From assembly GCA_017889585.1 (NCBI GenBank), contig JAGFZX010000008.1, positions 62,001-126,000 on the forward strand: DNA of 64,000 nt, in the 5' to 3' direction. This DNA comes from Bacillota bacterium (lineage in GTDB: Bacteria > Bacillota > Negativicutes > DSM-13327). Below, in pieces: positions 52,314-61,033 of the stretch. A program made the position numbers and the translations under genes. Position 1 is the stretch's first letter. Every line of letters starts with the position of its first letter. The notes under the pieces were generated by a model. It was given only the letters and a program-made list of their open reading frames with translations. It did not search any database and was not told the origin of the DNA.

Positions 52314-53351
52314 ATGGATATAACAATCATTGTTGTTGCGTATAACAGAAAAGAGTCACTCAAAAGAATTTTACTGTCTTTGAACAATGCTCGTTATGAT
52401 GATGATCGGGTAAGATTGATAATAAGTATCGACAAAAGTGAGAACGATGATATTTTACAGATTGCAAATGATTGTCTGTGGGATCATGGTGAGAAGATTG
52501 TAGAAATGCAGTCTGAACATTTAGGATTACACAGGCATGTTATAAAGTGTGGAGATATGTCGGAGAAATATTCTAATATAATTCTCTTAGAAGATGACTT
52601 ATATGTTTCGCCTAATTTTTATAGGTATTCTAAAAGTGCATTATCTTTTTATAAATTGGATAAGCAAATAGCAGGTATCTCATTGTATTCTCAGAAGTTT
52701 AATGAATCAGCATGGCTTCCCTTTGAGCCAATAAAAAGTAATGGAGATACTTTTTTTATGCAATTAGCTTCTTCGTGGGGGCAAGTATGGTGTTTTGAAC
52801 AATGGAGTGATTTTAAAAAATGGTATTTTCAAAACATATCTATTAGTATAGATGAGAGTTCCAAATTACCTATGAACATTGTAATGTGGCCTGAGACGTC
52901 TTGGAAGAAATACTTTATGAAATATTTGGTAGAAAAGGATAAGTATTTTGTTTATCCTTATATATCTCATACTACAAATTTTGGTGATAAAGGAACACAT
53001 TTTAAAGACAATACAGATACTTTCCAAGTGGCTTTGGATATGACAGATAACCCCATATACAAGTTTTATGTACTCAATGAAAGTATTAGTGTATACGATA
53101 TATTTTGTGAAAATATAAATTTATACAAGATATTAGAGATTATTCCAGAGCATTTAACGATTGATATATATGGAATAAAAAAAATCAATTTATTCAAAAG
53201 ATATATATTATCAAGTCAAATTTTACATTATAAAGTTGTTAAATCTTTTGATTTAGCACTTAGACCGCAGGAATTAAATATTATAGAAAGTTTATATGGT
53301 GAGAAAATATTTCTTTATGATAAAAATGAGGAGGTTCCTGCAATTTCATAG
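52314..53351 (+). CDS. GT2-like glycosyltransferase
   Basis: About 345 residues. N-terminal GT-A pattern: ITIIVVAYNRKESLKRILLSLNNA, LIISIDKSEN, LEDDLYVSPNFYRY (a DxD-like acidic site LLEDDL). The middle holds WPETSWKKYFMKYL, and the C-terminal part is unlike known domains. It resembles transferases used for surface glycans. The gene is visibly more A/T-rich than its neighbours, with many ATA/AAA codons, suggesting transfer. ATG 52314 is preferred to GTG 52305, whose SD is too close. Confidence 0.75.
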   Translation: MDITIIVVAYNRKESLKRILLSLNNARYDDDRVRLIISIDKSENDDILQIANDCLWDHGEKIVEMQSEHLGLHRHVIKCGDMSEKYSNIILLEDDLYVSPNFYRYSKSALSFYKLDKQIAGISLYSQKFNESAWLPFEPIKSNGDTFFMQLASSWGQVWCFEQWSDFKKWYFQNISISIDESSKLPMNIVMWPETSWKKYFMKYLVEKDKYFVYPYISHTTNFGDKGTHFKDNTDTFQVALDMTDNPIYKFYVLNESISVYDIFCENINLYKILEIIPEHLTIDIYGIKKINLFKRYILSSQILHYKVVKSFDLALRPQELNIIESLYGEKIFLYDKNEEVPAIS

Positions 53352-53446
53352 CGGAATGGTTATCATTATGTTCTATCATTTTTAACTTTAACTGAGGTAT
53401 AATATGTCAAGTGATAAATTTAATCATTTAAAGGAGGGCGGCATCC

Positions 53447-54946
53447 TTGCGTTTTAAGCAAACAGAGACCCCTTTGTTAGCTGCTATGCAGCATTATATA
53501 CAAGATGGAGTCATTCCTTTTCATACACCAGGACATAAACAAGGTAAAGGCATGCATTCTACTTTAGAAAAATTAATTGGCAAAGATGCCTTAGCCTTAG
53601 ATTTGGCCCTCATTGAAGAATTAGATGATTTTTATGAACCCTATGGATGCATTAAAGATGCCCAAGATTTAGCAGCCCAGCTTTATGGAGCTGACCACAG
53701 TTTTTTTGTCATAAATGGTACCACTGGTGGTATTTATGCCATGATCTTGGCGACTGCTGGCCCTGGGGAAAAGATTATCATCCCTAGGAATGCCCATCGT
53801 TCCATAATCAGCGGAATTATTTTAAGCGGAGCTATTCCTATATTTATGCAGCCTGAAGTTGATAATGAACTAGGAATGGCTGTGGGGGTTGCGCCAGAAA
53901 CGGTAGAGGCCACTGTGATTGAACACCCTGACGCCAAGGCAGTACTGGTGATCAATCCTACTTACTATGGTGTAGCAACTGACTTGAAAAAAATCGTAGA
54001 AATTATTCATAAACATGAGATGGTTGTTTTAGTAGATGAAGCTCATGGCCCTCATCTCAGATTTAGTAGCCGTTTGCCAATTCAGGCCATTGATGCGGGG
54101 GCTGATATCTGTGCTCAAAGTAGTCATAAAATTATTGGTGCCCTGACCCAGTCTTCTTTAGTTCATTGCCGAGAGGGGCGTATTCGTGTGCCTCATTTAA
54201 AGGCAATGTTACAACTCACTCAGTCGAGCAGCCCTAACTATATTATGCTAGCGTCACTGGATGTAGCGCGGATGCAGATGGCGGTAGAAGGATCAAAACT
54301 GATCGAACAAGCCATTGATTTGGCGAATTGGACCCGGCAGGAAATTAACAAAATTCCTAGATTATACTGTTTTGGCGCCGAAAAAATCGGTAATCCTGGT
54401 GTTTTTGATATGGATCCAACGAAAATCACTGTAACAGTCAAAGGGTTAGGGCTAACAGGGGCTGAGGCTGAGAAAATTTTGCGCCATGAATATAAAGTAC
54501 AGGCTGAATTATCAGACCTCTATAATGTTCTTTTCTTGATTACCTTAGGAGATGGACAATATGAAGTGGACATGCTAGTCGCAGCCTTGGCAGATATGGC
54601 TGCAAAATACGCCGGAGCCTATGATTTTTCAGTATTTGAAAGCTGTGTAAATACCTGCCATCCCATTGCTCCTCAAGGGATACTGTCACCTAGGGATGCA
54701 TTATTTGGTAATACTTGTATGGTTCCTTTTGAGCAATCAGCGGGAATGGTGTGCGCTGAAATTGTGACCTTCTATCCCCCAGGTATTCCCGTATTGTGCC
54801 CAGGCGAGGGGATTACCCAAGAAATTATTGATTACTGTCAACTCCTAAAGCAAGGTGGTATGCATATCTCAGGACCGGAAGATTGTACATTAAAAACAAT
54901 AAAAGTGGTGGATGAATATGGGGAAAATATTTTGTCTAATAGGTAA
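53447..54946 (+). CDS. Fold-I Orn/Lys/Arg decarboxylase
   Basis: 499 residues. PLP-dependent aspartate-aminotransferase-fold decarboxylase: PFHTPGHKQG, NGTTGGIYAMI, VLVDEAHGPHL, and the PLP lysine in AQSSHKIIGALTQSS. The C-terminal domain carries PCEGITQE-like CPGEGITQEI. This is the Firmicute form commonly found beside the tmk/yaaR/holB block. It makes agmatine, cadaverine or a related polyamine; the substrate is not readable. TTG 53447 follows AAAGGAGGG. Its 3' end overlaps the next gene by 35 nt. Confidence 0.88.
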   Translation: MRFKQTETPLLAAMQHYIQDGVIPFHTPGHKQGKGMHSTLEKLIGKDALALDLALIEELDDFYEPYGCIKDAQDLAAQLYGADHSFFVINGTTGGIYAMILATAGPGEKIIIPRNAHRSIISGIILSGAIPIFMQPEVDNELGMAVGVAPETVEATVIEHPDAKAVLVINPTYYGVATDLKKIVEIIHKHEMVVLVDEAHGPHLRFSSRLPIQAIDAGADICAQSSHKIIGALTQSSLVHCREGRIRVPHLKAMLQLTQSSSPNYIMLASLDVARMQMAVEGSKLIEQAIDLANWTRQEINKIPRLYCFGAEKIGNPGVFDMDPTKITVTVKGLGLTGAEAEKILRHEYKVQAELSDLYNVLFLITLGDGQYEVDMLVAALADMAAKYAGAYDFSVFESCVNTCHPIAPQGILSPRDALFGNTCMVPFEQSAGMVCAEIVTFYPPGIPVLCPGEGITQEIIDYCQLLKQGGMHISGPEDCTLKTIKVVDEYGENILSNR

Positions 54947-55532
54947 AAGTAGTTCAGGGAAAGATACTATCTTTAAACAGCTAGTAGAAGATAAAGACTT
55001 AAACTTAAGACCAGTCATATCCTACACAACAAGGCCCATTAGGCACAATGAAAGTCATGGTACTCAATATTATTTCATTGATGAAGAACGACTAGCACAA
55101 TATAATGAAACAGATAGTATCATCGAGAAAAGAGAGTATAAGACCATTAATGGAACATGGTCTTATTGTACGGTAGATGATGGTCAAATTGACCTATCGC
55201 AGCATGTTGGTTATTTGCTAATCGTTACACTTGAAGCATATAAAAACCTTCAAATTTACTTTGGTAGTGATCAGATTGTTCCCTTTTATATCACAGTTGA
55301 CGATGGAATTAGGTTGGGACGAGCATTAAAAAGAGAACAGAAACAAGAACATCCCAATTATGATGAATTATGTAGGCGGTTTTTAGCCGATAGTGCTGAT
55401 TTTCATATAACCAAGCTACAGGATTGCGGAATAGTAAAACATTATCCCAATGAAAATTTAAATGAATGCCTTAATAGCATTAAAGCTGATATATTGCAAA
55501 CATTACTAATGGTAGGTACAAACGACTATTGA
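54912..55532 (+). CDS. Guanylate-kinase-like P-loop protein 1
   Basis: 206 residues. P-loop GKSSSGKD and the guanylate-kinase pattern ISYTTRPIRHNESHGTQYYFIDEE, with a helical C-terminal part (GRALKREQKQEHPNYDELCRRFLADSADF). It is longer than and divergent from ordinary Gmk, and the P-loop ends in Asp rather than Ser/Thr, so GMP kinase activity is uncertain. It overlaps the decarboxylase gene and occupies the place where tmk stands in many Firmicutes. Confidence 0.7.
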   Translation: MNMGKIFCLIGKSSSGKDTIFKQLVEDKDLNLRPVISYTTRPIRHNESHGTQYYFIDEERLAQYNETDSIIEKREYKTINGTWSYCTVDDGQIDLSQHVGYLLIVTLEAYKNLQIYFGSDQIVPFYITVDDGIRLGRALKREQKQEHPNYDELCRRFLADSADFHITKLQDCGIVKHYPNENLNECLNSIKADILQTLLMVGTNDY

Positions 55533-55558
55533 AAGGAAAAAGATAAATAATAATGATT

Positions 55559-55640
55559 AACCGCAAAGAGCGCAAAGGGAATAAGAGTGTTTTTCTTTGA
55601 GTGTACCCGTTGTGTCCTTTGTACCTTTGCGATTCAATAG
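55559..55640. repeat. Dispersed imperfect palindrome, family R3
   Basis: ACCGCAAAGAGCGCAAAGGG on the left is mirrored by TTGTGTCCTTTGTACCTTTGCG on the right. It lies between the two guanylate-kinase-like genes. Confidence 0.65.
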
Positions 55641-55731
55641 AACGCGCTAGCATTTTTATTATCTGCTGACTGACGTATTGGCTAAATAGGGGAAAGTACA
55701 ACTAGTAGAAGTTGTACAGGAGGACAAAAAA

Positions 55732-56256
55732 ATGCTGATTATTTTACTGGGAGCATCAGGCTCCGGCAAAACAACTATTGAGAAAATACTTGAAAAAAGT
55801 GGAATTCACAGATTGCGGTCTCATACTACGCGGCCTAGAAAGCCTGATGAGGCTGAGGATGCATATTATTTTGTTAAAAAAGATGAATTTAAAAAAGCTG
55901 ATATTGTAGAAAGCGTTTTATATAAAAATAATTTTTTTGGTCTTAGTCGTGCTGAGGTAAAGATTGCTGAAAACAAAGATTGTATAGTCACATTAGATTG
56001 GAATGGAGCCCAACAAATAAAGCGTTTAGTTCCCTTTGCTGCCACAATCTATCTTGATTGCCCTATGTATCAGTTAGAGAAAAGGATACCATCTGAGTGT
56101 GATAGTCAAAAACGAATAAAAATTTTGGAGCAGATAGAAATAGATTCAAAATGTAAATATGATTGCGATTATATTGTGCCTAATTATGATACTCAATTAG
56201 TTGAGGCAATTACCCTAATTACGGGAATTTATCGTAAGCATAACAATTCCAGGTAA
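55732..56256 (+). CDS. Guanylate-kinase-like P-loop protein 2
   Basis: 174 residues. P-loop GASGSGKTT, then RSHTTRPRKPDEAEDAYYFVKKDEF and NNFFGLSRAEV, the core of the guanylate kinase fold, but the lid and C-terminal regions are short. It is clearly related in layout to the protein at 54912 and distinct in sequence. A strong AGGAGG lies ahead of ATG. The substrate is uncertain. It ends at a 19-bp terminator. Confidence 0.7.
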   Translation: MLIILLGASGSGKTTIEKILEKSGIHRLRSHTTRPRKPDEAEDAYYFVKKDEFKKADIVESVLYKNNFFGLSRAEVKIAENKDCIVTLDWNGAQQIKRLVPFAATIYLDCPMYQLEKRIPSECDSQKRIKILEQIEIDSKCKYDCDYIVPNYDTQLVEAITLITGIYRKHNNSR

Positions 56257-56281
56257 GCTAAAAGGAACGATACTGACAATA

Positions 56282-56326
56282 ATGACAGGGTGGTGACTAT
56301 CTATTATATAGTCACCACCCTGTCAT
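56282..56326. terminator. Bidirectional terminator (19-bp perfect stem)
   Basis: ATGACAGGGTGGTGACTAT (56282-56300) pairs perfectly with 56308-56326. It separates convergent genes, although the flanking U-tracts are short. Confidence 0.75.
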
Positions 56327-56375
56327 ATGATTTGCCTGGGATGAAGCGAACAACCGACACTGCATTTGGGGATTG

Positions 56376-57698
56376 TTAGTCTGCCACATCGGATAGATTA
56401 AAACAAATGAAAAACGTAGTTCCGTTCTCACTTGTCTTAATTTTAATCTCGGCACTATGTCTATCAGCAATTTGATAGCAAATTGGAATGCCTAGACCAG
56501 TACCCGTATCTTTTGAAGTTATAAATGGCGTACCCAAGTTATTAAGTATATGTAATGGTATGCCGGAACCTTGATCACTTATCGACAAAATCACCTTACG
56601 CTCTTCTAGCAACGTATGTATAGCGAGTTTGCCCCCTGATGGCATAGCTTCAATGCTATTTCGTACCAGATTAAGCAGTAGTTGACGAATTTCATTTTCA
56701 TCCAGAAACAATTCAGGTATATCGGCCAAATCAAGATTGACAGATACGTTTGAAGCGTTAGCAGATGCCTGGATTAAAGGAAATAATAATTCAATAATAT
56801 TATTTAAAGAGTGGCTTTTGAGGTTAGCCAACTTGTCACGTGATAAAGAAAGGTATTCGCAGATAATGGCATTGGCTCTATCTAGTTCCTCAATCATCAA
56901 CTCCAATTTTTCCTTATCGCCTTGATATTCCTTTTTTCTTTCCATAAGTTGCAGATAACCGCGTACCGTTGTCATTGGATTTCTAATTTCATGAGCAACT
57001 GCAGCAGCAAGCTGTCCGATCGAAGCCATTTTTTCCTGATAAATGATTTGAGAATGAACAGTTTCTAACTCGGCATAAGCTGTTTTAAGTTCTTGGTTTT
57101 TTAGTTTTAATTGCTTTTCAACTTGTTTGCGCTCAGAGATCTCGCAAAGTAAGGATTGATTAGCATCCAACAATGCAGCGGTTCTTTCTATCACTCGTGA
57201 TTCCAAATCATTCCGCGCCTGCCGCAGCTCTTCTTCTGCCTTTTTACGCTCGGTAATATCTCTTGCTAAAATAATAAGAAAAATTCCCTCATTGAGTTGT
57301 ACTTGATTAGAAGAGATGTCAATAGGTATGGACTGACCGTTTGGGCACTGTAAAAATCCATCAGTTCCTCCATCTAAAGCATCGAGGAATTGCTCCAATG
57401 TTGGTGAATCAAATAGCCCCGGAATCCGGAGCCATTCCGTGATAGACGAACCAATTAGCTGAAATGGCTCACAAGTAGAACGGGCGATAGCATTTGCATC
57501 AACGATCGTGAAAGTGGCTAAATCAATTAAAAACAAGGCATCGCGAGCTTGTTCAAGAAGAGCACGAAACCGTTCCAACTCAGCCATTCGCTCCTGCAAT
57601 TCCGGATAGTAACTCTTGCGAGCAGAAGATTCCCCCATCCCGATTACAAGTTCGCGTGTAAATTTTCTAGAAACCGCTGGTTTGAAGTGCTTGTTCAT
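56376..57698 (-). CDS. PAS-domain sensor histidine kinase (cytoplasmic)
   Basis: 440 residues. An N-terminal PAS domain (about 40-155: ALFLIDLATFTIVDANAIARS, ILARDITERKKAEEEL), a coiled coil, HisKA with AVAHEIRNPMTTVRGYLQLM and HATPase (LLNLVRNSIEAM, DQGSGIP, TGLGIPICYQIADRH). No membrane segment, so it senses inside the cell. It is of the sporulation/KinA-like architecture. Its 5' end overlaps the alcohol dehydrogenase gene by 32 nt on the same strand, so the two are coupled. No response regulator is adjacent. Confidence 0.88.
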   Translation of the reverse strand: MNKHFKPAVSRKFTRELVIGMGESSARKSYYPELQERMAELERFRALLEQARDALFLIDLATFTIVDANAIARSTCEPFQLIGSSITEWLRIPGLFDSPTLEQFLDALDGGTDGFLQCPNGQSIPIDISSNQVQLNEGIFLIILARDITERKKAEEELRQARNDLESRVIERTAALLDANQSLLCEISERKQVEKQLKLKNQELKTAYAELETVHSQIIYQEKMASIGQLAAAVAHEIRNPMTTVRGYLQLMERKKEYQGDKEKLELMIEELDRANAIICEYLSLSRDKLANLKSHSLNNIIELLFPLIQASANASNVSVNLDLADIPELFLDENEIRQLLLNLVRNSIEAMPSGGKLAIHTLLEERKVILSISDQGSGIPLHILNNLGTPFITSKDTGTGLGIPICYQIADRHSAEIKIKTSENGTTFFICFNLSDVAD

Positions 57699-58881
57699 AA
57701 AGTCCCTCCAAGTCAGTTTGCGTCACAGAGCGGGGGTTAGTAGTAATATTAGCGTCTTGCGAAGCATTAACAGCTAAATCAGCAAGAATGGACCGATTGA
57801 CCCCTAAATCTCTGAGTGAAGAAGTAATGCCTATTTTATGTCTAAACTGTTCAATTGTTTGAGAAAGAGTATCAGCTGCACTCTCAACTGGAAGATGATT
57901 CAACACAAGACCAATTAGTTGTCCTATGCGGTTAAATCGCTCAGGACAGGCTGGGTAATTATATTTAATAACAGTCCTAAATAGAATAGCATTTAGTTCT
58001 CCATGGGGCGAATCAAGATAACCGCCTAAACTATGAGACATAGCATGGATTGCTCCTAGACTTGCATTAGAAAATGCTAAGCCTGCTTGTAAACTGCCCA
58101 AAAGCATTTGAGCACGCCACTTAAGATTCGAAGGTTGGGCGACGACTTCTGGCAGTGCCTCCCAGATAAGACGTATTGCCTCTGTCGCATGAATATCTGT
58201 GACCGGCGAACTGGCATTTGATACATAGGCTTCCACCGCGTGAGACAACCCATCTATTCCTGTATAGACGGTCAATTGATGATCCATTGTAGTTGTCACC
58301 ATTGGATCAAGCAATGCCACATCAGGGACGACAGCCTTGGTGATAATGGCGATTTTTGTTTTGCGTTGTTCGTTCAATACAATAGCAGACTGGGACACTT
58401 CAGATGCCGTTCCGCTAGTTGTTGGAATGCATAATAATGGCGGAATCGGTCGAAGGACCTGATCAACACCTTCAAAATCCAATATATGATTTTTGTTCGA
58501 GCAGGCTATCCCGATCCCCTTGGCGCAGTCTATAACACTGCCGCCACCTAAAGCTACAATCGCATTACATTGTTCCTGGGAGAATAAGGATGCACCTATC
58601 ATAATTTCAGAAGAACGTGAATTAGGACTCACTTGATCAAAAACGACACAGGGCAGGCCAACATATTTAAAACTTTGTAACATTTGTTGCATCCAAGGGG
58701 TATTTTCTCGCAAATTTGTATCAGTGACTAGCAATACCTTACGGGCTCCCAAGTTGCGGGCATATTGACCTGCTAACATTCTTGCCCCAGCCCCGAATAC
58801 AAACTCCGGCGCCATAAATTTTCTTAATTCTAATAATGAAGATGAGTGACATTGATACACTAAACCATCCTCTTTCGCCAT
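57667..58881 (-). CDS. Iron-containing alcohol dehydrogenase
   Basis: 404 residues. Family III ADH: NAD(P) motif ALGGGSVIDCAKGIGIA, TTSGTASEVSQSAIV, DGLSHAVEAYVS and HAMSHSLGGYLDSPHGELNAILF with the metal-binding Asp and His residues. It reduces aldehydes or oxidises alcohols in the cytoplasm; the substrate is unknown. It is the first gene of a two-gene unit with the PAS kinase at 56376, an unusual pairing. Confidence 0.9.
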   Translation of the reverse strand: MAKEDGLVYQCHSSSLLELRKFMAPEFVFGAGARMLAGQYARNLGARKVLLVTDTNLRENTPWMQQMLQSFKYVGLPCVVFDQVSPNSRSSEIMIGASLFSQEQCNAIVALGGGSVIDCAKGIGIACSNKNHILDFEGVDQVLRPIPPLLCIPTTSGTASEVSQSAIVLNEQRKTKIAIITKAVVPDVALLDPMVTTTMDHQLTVYTGIDGLSHAVEAYVSNASSPVTDIHATEAIRLIWEALPEVVAQPSNLKWRAQMLLGSLQAGLAFSNASLGAIHAMSHSLGGYLDSPHGELNAILFRTVIKYNYPACPERFNRIGQLIGLVLNHLPVESAADTLSQTIEQFRHKIGITSSLRDLGVNRSILADLAVNASQDANITTNPRSVTQTDLEGLYEQALQTSGF

Positions 58882-59114
58882 TTTCTTCCATATGTTCTTT
58901 TCGCGTTTTTTAATAATTATCCTGCATGGGTAACCAAAAAAATGGAAATTAGAACAATTTTCACGCTCATGGCTTAAAATAACATAGCTATTATCTATTA
59001 TAGAGTCACTACTCTTGTGGGCTTCTTAGTTAATGTTGAGTTAATAATAATTTTATTGGGAATGCTAGTTTTTGTCGCAATAACTTATGGTAAATATCAG
59101 ATAGCGGAGGTATT

Positions 59115-60452
59115 ATGGAGCGTTCTAAAGCTTTGGGTGAGGAGAAAATTTCAACATTACTGTGGAAGTTCTCTTTGCCAGCAATCGTCGGTATGGTGGT
59201 CAATGCGTTATATAATGTTGTTGATAGTATTTTTGTGGGACATGGTGTGGGTGAAATCGGGCTGGCGGCAGTAACCATAGCATTTCCAATTATGATCATA
59301 TTAATGGGTTTTGGAATGCTCATAGGCGTAGGTGCAGCAGCTGTAGTTTCTTTGCGTATGGGTGAGCATAAACAACATGAGGCTGAAAAAATATTGGGAA
59401 ATGCATTTACTCTTGCAGCAATACTATCAGTAGCCTTGTCTGCTGGTCTACTGCTTTACCTGGACCCCATTTTAATAAGTTTAGGCGCAGAGACTTCTGT
59501 TTTGCCCTATGCTAGGGACTTTACCCGCATTATTCTATTAGGTAGTATCTTTATGTATATTGGCTTTGGTTTAAATAACATAGTGCGGGCAGAGGGCAAT
59601 CCCAAAATGGCCATGTTAACAGTCTTAATTTCAGCAGGACTCAATATAGTATTAAACCCCTTATTTATTTTTATCTTTCATTTAGGGATAAGCGGATCGG
59701 CCCTGGCGACAGTTGTTTCTCAATCTGTATCAGCAATATGGGTGTTCGTCTATTTTATAAGCACCAAGAGTGTGCTAAAATTACGCCTAAGTAATCTTGT
59801 TTTAGACTGGGGCATTGTGATCAGTATTTTCAAAATTGGGATGTCGCCTTTTCTCATGCAGATTGCTGCTAGTGTGGTCACAGTATTATTTAATTATAGC
59901 TTGCTCCAATATGGTGGGGAGTTGGCTGTAGCTGCTATTGGAGTTATTAATCGAATCGCCATGCTGATGCTGATGCCCATATTTGGGCTCAGTCAAGGCC
60001 TTCAACCGATCATTGGTTATAATTATGGTGCTAAAAACTATATTAGAGTAAAAAAAGCTTTGAAAATAGCCATCTATGCAGCTACAATATTTTCAACCAC
60101 TGGTTTTTTGTTGATACAGATTTTTGATAAACAGATTATTATGTTGTTTAATGAAAATCCTGAACTTATAAGTATTGGCTCCTATGGTATGAGGATATAT
60201 TTATGCATGTTGCCGGTCGTTGGTTTTCAAATTATCGGGGGAAATTATTTTCAAGCTGTAGGTAAAGCGGGCTATGCCATTGTATTGAGCATGTCAAGGC
60301 AGGTAATCATCTTAATTCCCTTAATAATGATTTTACCAGGATTGTTAGGATTGAATGGTGCATGGCTAGCAAGCCCGATTGCAGACTTAGTAGCAGCTTT
60401 ACTTACCGGCATACTTTTATTTAGGGAAATTCGCAAACTAGGCATGATGTAG
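59115..60452 (+). CDS. MATE-family efflux transporter (copy 2)
   Basis: 445 residues, twelve hydrophobic segments, N-terminal LLWKFSLPAIVGMVVNALYNVVDSIFVGHGVGEIGLAAV and QGLQPIIGYNYGAKNY. It is nearly colinear with the MATE protein at 15415-16764. SD GGAGG before ATG 59115. It lies between the divergent alcohol dehydrogenase and yaaR and interrupts the usual Firmicute gene order. Confidence 0.92.
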   Translation: MERSKALGEEKISTLLWKFSLPAIVGMVVNALYNVVDSIFVGHGVGEIGLAAVTIAFPIMIILMGFGMLIGVGAAAVVSLRMGEHKQHEAEKILGNAFTLAAILSVALSAGLLLYLDPILISLGAETSVLPYARDFTRIILLGSIFMYIGFGLNNIVRAEGNPKMAMLTVLISAGLNIVLNPLFIFIFHLGISGSALATVVSQSVSAIWVFVYFISTKSVLKLRLSNLVLDWGIVISIFKIGMSPFLMQIAASVVTVLFNYSLLQYGGELAVAAIGVINRIAMLMLMPIFGLSQGLQPIIGYNYGAKNYIRVKKALKIAIYAATIFSTTGFLLIQIFDKQIIMLFNENPELISIGSYGMRIYLCMLPVVGFQIIGGNYFQAVGKAGYAIVLSMSRQVIILIPLIMILPGLLGLNGAWLASPIADLVAALLTGILLFREIRKLGMM

Positions 60453-60473
60453 GCTGCTGAAGAAAAGCATAAA

Positions 60474-60502
60474 TTGATTATTTTGGTTAAAACAACTATA
60501 AT
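60474..60502 (+). promoter_or_regulatory. Promoter of the yaaR-holB-ricT-trmN6 operon
   Basis: TTGATT (60474-60479) and TATAAT (60497-60502) with a 17-bp spacer. Transcription would begin near 60509. Confidence 0.7.
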
Positions 60503-60577
60503 CTAGATAGAATCCCATGTTTGTGTATGTTGTAATGATTTTTATGGTTGAATATAGTTTGAAAGGCAGTGACCTGC

Positions 60578-61024
60578 GTGAAAATTAATAATTTGGGGCC
60601 TGCCCAGTTGCCGATACTTCCAGAGCGGGAAACCGGTGCCAGGGTGGATAAGTCCCTAGGCCATTTTGCCTCTGACTTGCTGAAAAACCAGGATGGACAG
60701 TCTCGGGAGCGGATGACTGCACTGCTCGCGGCAATTGACAAGTATGGTAAGAGATTAGCTGATGTACCAACCTTTTCTGAACTTAAGAAGTATCGTGAAG
60801 TCGTACGCCAGTTTGTAGGCGAGGCTGTAGGGCGTATGTATAGTTTAAGTTCTCAGCAGGGCTGGGATCGTAGTGGCCGGCAGAAAGTTTATACTATTAT
60901 TAAGAAGGTTGATGCTACTTTAGAAAGTTTGAGCGAAGATGTAAGGCAAGGACAAGAACGTCAATTAGATATTTTAGCAAAACATGATAACCTGCGCGGA
61001 ATGTTGGTGGATTTGCTGATGTAG
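60578..61024 (+). CDS. yaaR: YaaR family protein (DUF327)
   Basis: About 148 residues. The DUF327 pattern is present, with FSELKKYREVVRQFVGEAVGRMYSL and QKVYTIIKKVDATLESLSEDV. The role is unknown; it is consistently found beside holB in Firmicutes. GTG 60578 is preferred to GTG 60569 for spacing from AAAGG. It lies 9 nt before holB. Confidence 0.88.
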   Translation: MKINNLGPAQLPILPERETGARVDKSLGHFASDLLKNQDGQSRERMTALLAAIDKYGKRLADVPTFSELKKYREVVRQFVGEAVGRMYSLSSQQGWDRSGRQKVYTIIKKVDATLESLSEDVRQGQERQLDILAKHDNLRGMLVDLLM

Positions 61025-61033
61025 AGGTGTAGG

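Noticed and set aside
52227-52335. Remnant of a coding sequence upstream of the glycosyltransferase
   Set aside because: About 34 open codons reading LTALASDEYDIAKAANIVME... look protein-like, but there is no start and the frame runs into the next gene. Too short to call.
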